DNA of 64,000 nt, taken from Helicobacter sp. 10-6591 (GTDB lineage Bacteria; Campylobacterota; Campylobacteria; Campylobacterales; Helicobacteraceae). A model generated the notes under the pieces. That model was given only the letters and a program-made list of their open reading frames with translations, did no database searches and was not told the origin of the DNA. A program made the position numbers and the translations under genes. The stretch is taken from assembly GCF_003288805.1 (NCBI RefSeq), contig NZ_NHYK01000007.1, positions 1 to 64,000 on the forward strand, given 5' to 3'. Shown here piece by piece: positions 1 through 7,296 of this stretch. Position 1 is the stretch's first letter. Each line of letters starts with the position of its first letter.

Positions 1-2619
1 TGATTTTGGATTAAAGAAGCTATATCCTAATACTAGACCTTGTGTATGTCCTTTAGAGAATACTCCTTTATCGAGTTCTACTTTTGTATAAGAGTAATAG
101 GGCAATACAAAGAAAAGATTGTTTTTATTGCTTGCATAATTAGAACTTGTAGAGAGAATATCATTTCTTAGAGTGCTAGCATTTGCATACAGGTTTGTAG
201 GTGTTGAAGAACTCAGATTTGCTTTGTCTTTGTTGTGTAAGAAATACAAAGTATTGAGTGCATTGCCCATAACAGAATCTAAGAATGTAGCTCTTGCAGT
301 AGCTGTGGTTATAAGTGTTCTGTTTAATGCAGCAGCTGCTGTTTTAGAACCATCTATGTTGGCAACAAGGCCTCTTAGGAGATCGCCTGAGAAAGAGACA
401 GCGCCATTATCATTACCTGCTACTACTTGAGTTCCTACTATGGCATCTGCCATCTTATTACCTTGGAATGCTGCTTTGAGATTCTCATTGCTTACATCAG
501 CGTTAGTAACATCTACTGTTAATTTCTCTAGGGTTATTTTGCCACCACCATCACCTTCAAATTTGAGGGCTTTGAGGGCATTGCCATTATTATCTTGTTT
601 TTCTAGCTTCCAGTCTTTTATTTCTATGTTGCCAGAGCCCTTATTGGTGATTACTGTTTGGTTACCAACTTTACCTTTGTTATCAATCTCTAGATTATGG
701 GAGCTGTTGTTAGTTATATTTCCTTTAAATGTACCTTTGCTATCGTTTTTGAAACCACCTTGGATTTGGCCTGTGGAACCTATCACAATAGCTTCTTGGC
801 CATCTGTTCCTAGTTCTCCATAGTTTGTGATAGCAGTTGCTCCTTTCAGTGTGCCATCTACTTGAATCTTGCCCTTGATTTGGTATTTCTTATCTTGACT
901 TTGTCCGTTTTCACTTTTCCCTAATACCAGACCGCTACCACTTGTCCCTTCTACTGTAGCGCCTTGTTCTATATTGATATTCGTAAGATTGATGGAATCT
1001 TTTTCACTGTTGTCTTTACTGATATTGATTCCATTTTTATCACCCTTGACTACTCCTTTATCTTTAATAGTGATATTTTTAATCTCAGCAGTGAGGGTTT
1101 TTTGACCACTCTTGTTGTTTGTGTTGTAAAACGCTATACCATCTATTTTGCCTTCTATGGTTCCTGAATTGATAAGGTTGTTTATAGTTCCTCCTGAGAT
1201 ATGTATCCCGTATTGGCCGCCTCTGATGGTGCCTGTGTTTTCTATGGTGTGGTAAGTGGGTATGGCTTGAGCATTTTCATTTTGCACTATTCCATAGGCG
1301 CCGAGTTTGATACCTGCTGTTATGTTATTGCCACTGCTACCGCTGCCGCCATTACTGCCATTGGTCACTTCTATAAGGCCTGAGTTTTTGAAATGTGTGA
1401 TGGTCTGCTTCTTGTCACCCCAGATGTAGATTCCAGCGTTTCTGCCTTTGATAGTTCCTTTGTTGTCAAAGCTTTCAATCGTAGTGCCTTTGCCTCTAGG
1501 GCCTCCAGAGACATCAATAGAGATGGCAGCATCGAATCTTGTGTCGTTAGTGTCATTCTTGATTGTGCTTTTGCTTTCGATGATGCCACCACTTTCATTG
1601 ACGAAAGTGGCAATATGTGTGTTCTTAAGCCATATCGCACTGTCGTGCTCTGAGCTGATGGTTCCTGAGTTTGTAAAATTCTTAATAGTTGTTTGGGCTT
1701 GCTTTTGAGTATCCTCTTGATTGTTTTGGTCGTTGGTCATAATTTTTATTGCAGCATTATTACCAGTGTTATTGTTATTATGATCTTGAGTCTTACCGCC
1801 TGTGCTTGTAATCGTTCCTTTGTTGATAAAAGTTTCGATACTGGCATTGAGCTCAGACTTATTATTATCATCACGCTTGCCTTGTAGAAGTATGGCATTG
1901 CCATTTCCTTTTTCATTAAAGCTAGGAGCTGAGATAAGCATATTTTGTTCGTTTGTGAAAGTCTCAATCTTGGCACCTTCTAGTTTGATGGCGTGGTTGT
2001 TGTCTTCTGACTTGATAGTTCCCTTATTGACAAAGTTTTTGATGACTGTTTGGCCGCCTTTATCCATTGCGTTATGTTCGTTGTCTGTTTGTAGCACAAT
2101 TGTGTTGTTCTGGTTTTTTGAGGTTATGGTGCCATTGTTTTCAAAAGACTCTATTGTAGAGCCACCACGAATCATTATGTTCCATTGATTCCCGGTATTT
2201 TGCTGTTTGTTTAAGAAATTACCTTGTCCAATAGTTATCTTGGGAACAGTGATTTTGTTGTTATTGGTGCCGCTGCCTACTTCTAAATTTGGAGTGGTGC
2301 TAGTCATTGCATTTGCATTAATGATAAGTGAGCTTATCTCACCGCTAGCATTAGCTTTGGTGGTGATGATTTTTTGGTCTAGGTTTGTAACTGTGCTGGT
2401 ATGCTGACCATCGTGGTTTAAACCACTATTTTGGCTTATGCTCCATTCATTTGGATGGTGAGCCACTGCGCTTGAGACACAGAGTGATAAGGCTGCTATG
2501 GTAGAGACAAACTTGGGCTTAAAGACTTGAGAGTGTTTTGAACTCTTTGGTCTTTTTGCTGCTTTGGATTCTTTTCTTGCTTGTGCTGTTTTCTGAACTA
2601 CTGTGGTCTGTGTATTCAT
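1..2619 (-). CDS. autotransporter-type adhesin, N-terminal 873 residues (continues past left edge)
   Basis: An open frame of 873 codons with no stop runs from an ATG at 2619 to the window edge. AAGGAG at 2626-2631 sits 6 nt before the ATG. A basic stretch of about 37 residues precedes a hydrophobic signal core (STIAALSLCVSSAVA), an extended signal peptide as in many autotransporters. Residues about 140-480 repeat a roughly 20-residue beta-helix unit of the form F-x-N-x-G-T-I (FENNGTITS, FVNKGTIKS, FINKGTITS, FTNSGTISS, FDNKGTIKG). From about residue 750 the sequence resembles the start of an autotransporter beta-barrel (LYFLHNKDKANLSS, then YYSYTKVEL). It is probably a surface-exposed or secreted adhesin; its ligand is unknown. 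A broken relative lies at 24832-28880. The barrel end is outside the window. Confidence 0.85.
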   Translation of the reverse strand, partial: MNTQTTVVQKTAQARKESKAAKRPKSSKHSQVFKPKFVSTIAALSLCVSSAVAHHPNEWSISQNSGLNHDGQHTSTVTNLDQKIITTKANASGEISSLIINANAMTSTTPNLEVGSGTNNNKITVPKITIGQGNFLNKQQNTGNQWNIMIRGGSTIESFENNGTITSKNQNNTIVLQTDNEHNAMDKGGQTVIKNFVNKGTIKSEDNNHAIKLEGAKIETFTNEQNMLISAPSFNEKGNGNAILLQGKRDDNNKSELNASIETFINKGTITSTGGKTQDHNNNNTGNNAAIKIMTNDQNNQEDTQKQAQTTIKNFTNSGTISSEHDSAIWLKNTHIATFVNESGGIIESKSTIKNDTNDTRFDAAISIDVSGGPRGKGTTIESFDNKGTIKGRNAGIYIWGDKKQTITHFKNSGLIEVTNGSNGGSGSSGNNITAGIKLGAYGIVQNENAQAIPTYHTIENTGTIRGGQYGIHISGGTINNLINSGTIEGKIDGIAFYNTNNKSGQKTLTAEIKNITIKDKGVVKGDKNGINISKDNSEKDSINLTNINIEQGATVEGTSGSGLVLGKSENGQSQDKKYQIKGKIQVDGTLKGATAITNYGELGTDGQEAIVIGSTGQIQGGFKNDSKGTFKGNITNNSSHNLEIDNKGKVGNQTVITNKGSGNIEIKDWKLEKQDNNGNALKALKFEGDGGGKITLEKLTVDVTNADVSNENLKAAFQGNKMADAIVGTQVVAGNDNGAVSFSGDLLRGLVANIDGSKTAAAALNRTLITTATARATFLDSVMGNALNTLYFLHNKDKANLSSSTPTNLYANASTLRNDILSTSSNYASNKNNLFFVLPYYSYTKVELDKGVFSKGHTQGLVLGYSFFNPKS

Positions 2620-2625
2620 AAGTTT

Positions 2626-2683
2626 CTCCTTTATATATTTTTAAATACAGTGTCTATTCTATAAAGGGATAAAAAAAAAAAAA
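2626..2683 (-). promoter_or_regulatory. adhesin promoter region with T13 tract
   Basis: Read on the minus strand: a run of 13 T (2683-2671), seven bases, a -10-like TATAGA/TAGAAT (2663-2656), and AAGGAG (2631-2626) before the ATG at 2619. The T run occupies the -35/spacer zone. In H. pylori a T tract of variable length near the sabA -35 element tunes transcription, so a similar role is inferred. The exact -10 hexamer is uncertain. Confidence 0.5.
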
Positions 2684-2759
2684 GCAGATGTTTTGAAAAA
2701 AGGGTAGGAAATTAGTAGTGGTGTGTAGAAATGTAACGAATATCTGTGGAAAAATCGTT

Positions 2760-3590
2760 TTAAAGCAGGCTGTTGTGATAAAACTTCACAAATTCTTGTG
2801 CTATGCGAGGATTTCTGGAGCCTTTTTGCGTAGCAAAGTTCAAAGCCATCTTGCGCATTGTAGAATCTAGCTGGGCTGGCAAATCTTGCTTGGTGGCAAG
2901 CAGAGATTCTATTATCGTGAAGTATTCTTGCGTGCCTAAGGTGTAAAACCCTAGGCTTATACCAAAGCGCTCGCTTAGGGCTAGTATCTCGTCTTTGGAA
3001 TCTATTGTATGGAGGGTGTCTTGGGCATAATCCTCTACAAGCAAGTGGCGCATATTTGAAGTGGCATAAAGCAAGACATTTTTAGGGAAGCCTTCTATGC
3101 TTCCACTCAGAAGGCTTTTGAGCGCCTTGTAACTTTCGTCATCGCTGCTGAAGGCTAATTCATCGCAGAATACCACAAAACAATAAGGTAGCTCTCGCAC
3201 AAAGTCCAGGATAAAGGGCAAAATCTGCAACTCTACTTTAGGAATCTCAATCACGCGTAATGGCATTAGCACTGGAGATTCTAAAAGCTTGAGGCTTTCT
3301 TGACAAGACGAATCTGCGTACGCAAAGAGTTTCAACACAGCTTTTATACTCGAGCTTTTGCCGCAACCTCTAGCTCCCCACAAAAGGACATGAGATGCGT
3401 CATTGCCCTGCATAAAGCTCTGGGTGTTTTGACAAAGAATCTTTAGCTCGCGATCTATACCTATGAAGCTATCTAAAGGCTTAGCATCAAAATCTTTCAC
3501 TGGATGCAAGTATCCACCATAGCCTTGATACTGGCCACGATACACACAAGCATAGGTCTGAGCAAAGTCGATACTAAAATACTTGGGCAT
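2760..3590 (-). CDS. DUF815-type AAA+ ATPase
   Basis: 276-residue P-loop ATPase of the DUF815 type. Walker A is GARGCGKSSSI (about residues 71-81) and Walker B is VVFCDELAF (about 138-146), followed by a sensor-like YATSN and a C-terminal helical lid. The cellular role of the family is not established. Its ATG overlaps the clpA stop (TAATG), so the two genes are almost certainly co-translated. That suggests a link to ClpA-dependent proteolysis, but this is inference from position only. The length is normal for the family and nothing looks truncated. Confidence 0.8.
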   Translation of the reverse strand: MPKYFSIDFAQTYACVYRGQYQGYGGYLHPVKDFDAKPLDSFIGIDRELKILCQNTQSFMQGNDASHVLLWGARGCGKSSSIKAVLKLFAYADSSCQESLKLLESPVLMPLRVIEIPKVELQILPFILDFVRELPYCFVVFCDELAFSSDDESYKALKSLLSGSIEGFPKNVLLYATSNMRHLLVEDYAQDTLHTIDSKDEILALSERFGISLGFYTLGTQEYFTIIESLLATKQDLPAQLDSTMRKMALNFATQKGSRNPRIAQEFVKFYHNSLL

Positions 3591-5803
3591 TACTGGGAAA
3601 TATACAAAGAAAGAGATGGAATGGAGTCTGTGGTTTTTGTGCTGACTTTGACTTTGCCACCGTTTTTGAGTTTGCCAAAGAGAATCTCATCGCTTAAGTA
3701 AAGCTTGATTTGGGAATCTATAAGATGCTGTATCTCACGTGCACCTAGGTCATTGTCTATACTGCGTGTAGCCAAGAAGTCTATGACTTTAGAATCTATG
3801 GTGATTGAGATATTTTTGTCTTTGAGTTGTGCACTCAGATCATTGAGGAATTTTTTGGCTATCAGTCTGTATTCTTGAATACCTAGAGGAGAAAAATGCA
3901 CGATACCATCGAGTCTAGAGCGAAACTCTGGCGAAAAGAGATTTCTGATTGCGCTTTGGGTCTTTGCATGGTTATGGGCATTGAAGCCTAGTGTATTGCT
4001 TTCTTTACTGCCGGCATTGCTTGTCATGATGATTATCACATTTTTAAAATCCGCGCGATTGCCGGCATTATCTGTCAAAACAGCAGAATCTAGTACTTGT
4101 AATAAGACATTATAAATATCACTATGCGCCTTTTCTATCTCATCGAGCAAAAGCACGCAATAAGGATTTTTACGAATGCTATCCACTAATAGACCGCCTT
4201 GCTCAAATCCTACATAGCCAGCAGGCGCGCCAATGAGCCTAGAAATAGAATGCGCTTCCATATACTCGCTCATATCAAATTTCACAAAGCTAATCCCTAA
4301 TGCTTTGGCTAGCTCAATGCTTAGCTGCGTCTTTCCAACGCCGCTTGGCCCTGCAAATACAAAGCTGCCTATTGGCTTGTTTGTATCTCCTAAACCTGCT
4401 TTGTTTTTCTTGATGACGCGCACTACTTCATCTATGGCTTTGTCTTGGGAGAAGATTCTTTGCTTGAGGGACTTGACAAGGTTTTTGAGTAGCTTGCCTT
4501 CGTCTTGGGTGACTTTAGACTTAGGTATATGCACGGACTTGGAGATAATATGTTCAATGTCTCTGAGACTTATGTTTTTAGGTTTGGAGTGGGGATGTGT
4601 GATTTTAAAGTATGCGCCACTTTCATCGAGTAAATCGATGGCTTTGTCAGGCAGAAATCTGTCGGTGATGTAACGATGCGAAAGATCGACACAAGCTTTG
4701 AGTGCAGAGTCTGAATAATGTACATGGTGGAATGCCTCATAGATTGGCGCTAGACCTTTGAGAATCTTATAGCTGTCTTCTCTACTTGGCTCTTTTACTT
4801 CGACTTTGGAAAATCTGCGTAAAAGCGCTTTGTCTTTGTCAAAGGTCTGCTTGAATTCACTGAAAGTGCTCGCACCTATGCAGCGCAAAGTACCATTAGC
4901 TAATGCAGGTTTGAGGAGATTGGAAGCATCAAGCGAGCTGCTGCTTGTAGCACCGGCACCTACAATCGTATGAATCTCATCGATAAAAACAATGCTATTA
5001 GCAATAGCATCAAGCTCGTGTAGGACGCCTTTTAGTCGTTTTTCAAAATCACCACGATATTTGCTGCCAGAAATCATAGCACTCAGATCCAATGCAAAGA
5101 CTTGCGCGTCATGCAGTGCTTTGGGGACATTTTTCTTTGCGATTTCAAGTGCTAAGCCTTCTGCAATAGCAGTCTTTCCTACACCTGATTCTCCGAGTAA
5201 AATGGGATTGTTTTTCTTTCTCCTGCAGAGTATCTCGCTTAAGCGCATAATCTCATCGCGTCTGCCTATGATAGGATCGATATGCCCTGCTTGCGCTTCT
5301 TTGGTGAGATTCTTAGCGAATTGTGCAAGATAGCTTTCGTTTTTATGTTCATTATGCTCTTGCTTGAAATGATGGGTTTTTGATTCTGTCTCTACAAGAT
5401 AGGAGGTGATGGCGAAGCGATCTATGCCTTGAGATTCTAGAATCTTGGCGGTGTAGCAGTCTCTCTCTTGTAAGACTGCAGCTAAGAAATCCCCTACTTC
5501 TGCTTGCTTGTGGCCTTGGGACTGGATATGCACAAGCATATTTGCAAAAATGCGCTCTAGTGCTGGGGTGTGGTCAGGATGTGCAGAAAAATTTTGGATA
5601 CTCGGAAAATACTTAATGAGGTAGCGATAGACTATCTCAATCATTTGTGTAACATTTCCGCCGCACTTCTGGATAAGCTCTTCACCTTCTTTGTTGCGTA
5701 ATAATGCAAAGAAAACATGCTCTGTTGTAAGGGTATTATGTCTCATGTCTCTTGCGATATTTACTGCTTCAGAAACCACTTGCGCAAAATTATTATTCGC
5801 CAT
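3590..5803 (-). CDS. clpA: ATP-dependent Clp protease ATP-binding subunit ClpA
   Basis: 737-residue Hsp100 unfoldase with an N-terminal Clp repeat domain, then two AAA+ modules. Walker A motifs are LLGESGVGKTAIAEG (about 205) and FAGPSGVGKTQLS (about 485); Walker B motifs are IVFIDEIHT and VLLLDEIEKAH. There is no long middle coiled coil as in ClpB. A loop after the second module (SNTLGFNAH) occupies the position of the IGL/IGF loop that docks ClpP. It therefore feeds substrates to ClpP in the cytosol. No clpS lies next to it, although clpS precedes clpA in many bacteria including H. pylori; the upstream gap (5804-5988) has no room for one. The start is ATG 5803 with AAGG about 9 nt upstream. 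Confidence 0.93.
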   Translation of the reverse strand: MANNNFAQVVSEAVNIARDMRHNTLTTEHVFFALLRNKEGEELIQKCGGNVTQMIEIVYRYLIKYFPSIQNFSAHPDHTPALERIFANMLVHIQSQGHKQAEVGDFLAAVLQERDCYTAKILESQGIDRFAITSYLVETESKTHHFKQEHNEHKNESYLAQFAKNLTKEAQAGHIDPIIGRRDEIMRLSEILCRRKKNNPILLGESGVGKTAIAEGLALEIAKKNVPKALHDAQVFALDLSAMISGSKYRGDFEKRLKGVLHELDAIANSIVFIDEIHTIVGAGATSSSSLDASNLLKPALANGTLRCIGASTFSEFKQTFDKDKALLRRFSKVEVKEPSREDSYKILKGLAPIYEAFHHVHYSDSALKACVDLSHRYITDRFLPDKAIDLLDESGAYFKITHPHSKPKNISLRDIEHIISKSVHIPKSKVTQDEGKLLKNLVKSLKQRIFSQDKAIDEVVRVIKKNKAGLGDTNKPIGSFVFAGPSGVGKTQLSIELAKALGISFVKFDMSEYMEAHSISRLIGAPAGYVGFEQGGLLVDSIRKNPYCVLLLDEIEKAHSDIYNVLLQVLDSAVLTDNAGNRADFKNVIIIMTSNAGSKESNTLGFNAHNHAKTQSAIRNLFSPEFRSRLDGIVHFSPLGIQEYRLIAKKFLNDLSAQLKDKNISITIDSKVIDFLATRSIDNDLGAREIQHLIDSQIKLYLSDEILFGKLKNGGKVKVSTKTTDSIPSLSLYISQ

Positions 5804-5917
5804 AATTAAAGCCTTAGGAAAATAGATTACTGTGTATTTTTGGAGTAAAAGCGGGTGATTTTAACATAAATCTCTTTGCGCAGAATCTCATGCACAAAGC
5901 CTATAAGCAAGATTATC

Positions 5918-5961
5918 AGCTTATGGATTTTGGGATAAAATCCATAAGCTAGACTTATAAT
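5918..5961 (+). promoter_or_regulatory. 14-bp-arm palindrome abutting the lolA -10 box
   Basis: AGCTTATGGATTTT (5918-5931) and its exact reverse complement (5937-5950) are separated by GGGAT. TATAAT follows at 5956-5961, so the palindrome covers the -35 region of the likely lolA promoter. No T run follows, which argues against a terminator. It may be an operator or an RNA hairpin; the binding factor is unknown. Confidence 0.6.
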
Positions 5962-5988
5962 CCATCACATAATTTTTAAGGAGTGAGT

Positions 5989-6513
5989 TTGGAAAAAATT
6001 GTATTGGTTTTGCTACTTATAAGTTTTTTGCATGCTAGAGATTTAAAGCATGCAGCGCTCTTGGAATTTAGAAGTCTTGAAGCAAAATTCGAGCAAATAG
6101 TAACGACACAAGATGGCGATGAGATAAGCTATTTTGGCAGGTTACAAGCAAAAGCGCCAAATAAAGCAAAGTGGGATTATGAGATGCCCATACAAAAAGA
6201 GGTTTTTGTCAATGGTAAAGAGCTTATTATCTATGAATCTCATCTCTCTGAAGTCTATAGACACAAGCTTGCCACGACCGAGGATTTTTTTAGCATTATC
6301 GCTCGTGCAGAAGCTATTTCTAGTAATAAACTTGCTGCTGTACTTGAGAATGTGACCTATTTCATTACGCTGAGTGAAAATGGACTGCCACAAGAGCTAG
6401 AATACAAAGATGACTTAGACAACACAATACGCATAATTTTCACGCAAGTAAAAGCCAACACAGAGATTTTGGATTCTGTGTTTGTCTTTACTCCGCCACA
6501 GGGAAAACATTAA
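5989..6513 (+). CDS. lolA: outer-membrane lipoprotein carrier protein LolA
   Basis: Small periplasmic chaperone that carries lipoproteins from the inner to the outer membrane. The N-terminus is a short signal peptide (LEKIVLVLLLISFLHA), followed by the LolA pattern of a beta-sheet half-barrel with conserved FEQ, Y-x-G and W-x-Y stretches (KFEQIVTTQDG, YFGRL, KWDYEMP). I place the start at TTG 5989: AAGGAG (5978-5983) is 5 nt upstream, whereas the in-frame GTG at 5983 overlaps that ribosome-binding site. The product is 174 residues, near the usual length. No LolB is nearby, as expected outside the gamma- and betaproteobacteria. Confidence 0.85.
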   Translation: MEKIVLVLLLISFLHARDLKHAALLEFRSLEAKFEQIVTTQDGDEISYFGRLQAKAPNKAKWDYEMPIQKEVFVNGKELIIYESHLSEVYRHKLATTEDFFSIIARAEAISSNKLAAVLENVTYFITLSENGLPQELEYKDDLDNTIRIIFTQVKANTEILDSVFVFTPPQGKH

Positions 6514-6573
6514 GTTTAGAATCTGGAATGTTTTGTTAGAATTTTTGCGACTTTGGCTATATAGGGGTTTATA

Positions 6574-6921
6574 TTGAGCAGTATTCGAACCATCACCTTA
6601 GCTACTATCTATGAAAACCAGGGTTTGAAAGATGATGCCTTACAGATCTATGAATACATTCTAAACAACAATCCAGAAAACGAGGAAGCAAGACTTGGAG
6701 TGGAACGACTTACAACACAAAGACGAATGCTCTCCCAAGCAAAATCTATAAAATCCTCTCCACAATCCACAGAATCACAAAACATACAAAAACCCCAAAC
6801 TAGGCACATTATCACTCCAGCAAATCCTCGCACAAAGACCAAATGGCTGCATGTCTTTTGCGCACTTGATAGCCAAGACAACAGCATAAGATTCCAACAA
6901 TGGCTTATGGAATGGAACTAA
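6574..6921 (+). CDS. small TPR-like protein
   Basis: 115 residues from a TTG start with AGGGG about 7 nt upstream. The first half is a single tetratricopeptide-like helical pair (TLATIYENQGLKDDALQIYE then ILNNNPENEEAR). The rest is a low-complexity Ser/Pro/Thr/Lys linker and a short tail with WLHVF. It overlaps the next gene by 22 nt and heads a block continuing into two dynamin-like GTPases. From memory, a protein of this layout precedes ciaD in Campylobacter; that is not checked here. The function is unknown, and a protein-protein adaptor role is a guess. Confidence 0.65.
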   Translation: MSSIRTITLATIYENQGLKDDALQIYEYILNNNPENEEARLGVERLTTQRRMLSQAKSIKSSPQSTESQNIQKPQTRHIITPANPRTKTKWLHVFCALDSQDNSIRFQQWLMEWN

Positions 6922-7286
6922 AAGACATTATTCTAGAAACTATCAGCTCCTTAGAGCAACACGAAATCAGTGCTCTTGGCACACAAAAACAAGAATTTGG
7001 CCCTACAGATACAGAAGCTATGGAACCAAAGCCAAGCGCACGCAAACCGCTAAACTCACTCTCTCCCTCTGTGCTTTCTGTCATCAACGAACAAACACAC
7101 ACATATGGACTATTAGATGATGAAATAAGCTTTCTTTCGCTGCTAGAGGAGCGTTTGCTCGTACTTTTTGAAGGCTTAAACCAGCCACAAAACAGCCAAG
7201 ATTCCAAAAAACTGCAGATGGTCTTGAACTTTTTGCAATACCAGCTAAGCGTTATTGCTCGGCGTTTAGAAATACTTTCAAAATAG
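6900..7286 (+). CDS. CiaD-like small protein
   Basis: 128 residues: an N-terminal helix (DIILETISSLEQHEISALG), a polar linker of about 45 residues, and a C-terminal helical domain with LLEERLLVLFEGL and LNFLQYQLSVIARRLEIL. This C-terminal pattern resembles the conserved end of Campylobacter CiaD-like proteins (CiaD is a secreted invasion antigen in C. jejuni). That match is from memory and is moderate. The preceding small TPR gene fits the same pairing. Several in-frame ATGs lie close together (6900, 6912), so the exact start is uncertain. Secretion here is not established. Confidence 0.5.
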   Translation: MAYGMELKDIILETISSLEQHEISALGTQKQEFGPTDTEAMEPKPSARKPLNSLSPSVLSVINEQTHTYGLLDDEISFLSLLEERLLVLFEGLNQPQNSQDSKKLQMVLNFLQYQLSVIARRLEILSK

Positions 7287-7296
7287 CCAACCAATA

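Noticed and set aside
440-2407. Several plus-strand open frames of 60-130 codons
   Set aside because: They are antisense shadows of the adhesin, hydrophobic only because they mirror its Asn/Thr/Gly-rich repeats, and have no ribosome-binding sites.
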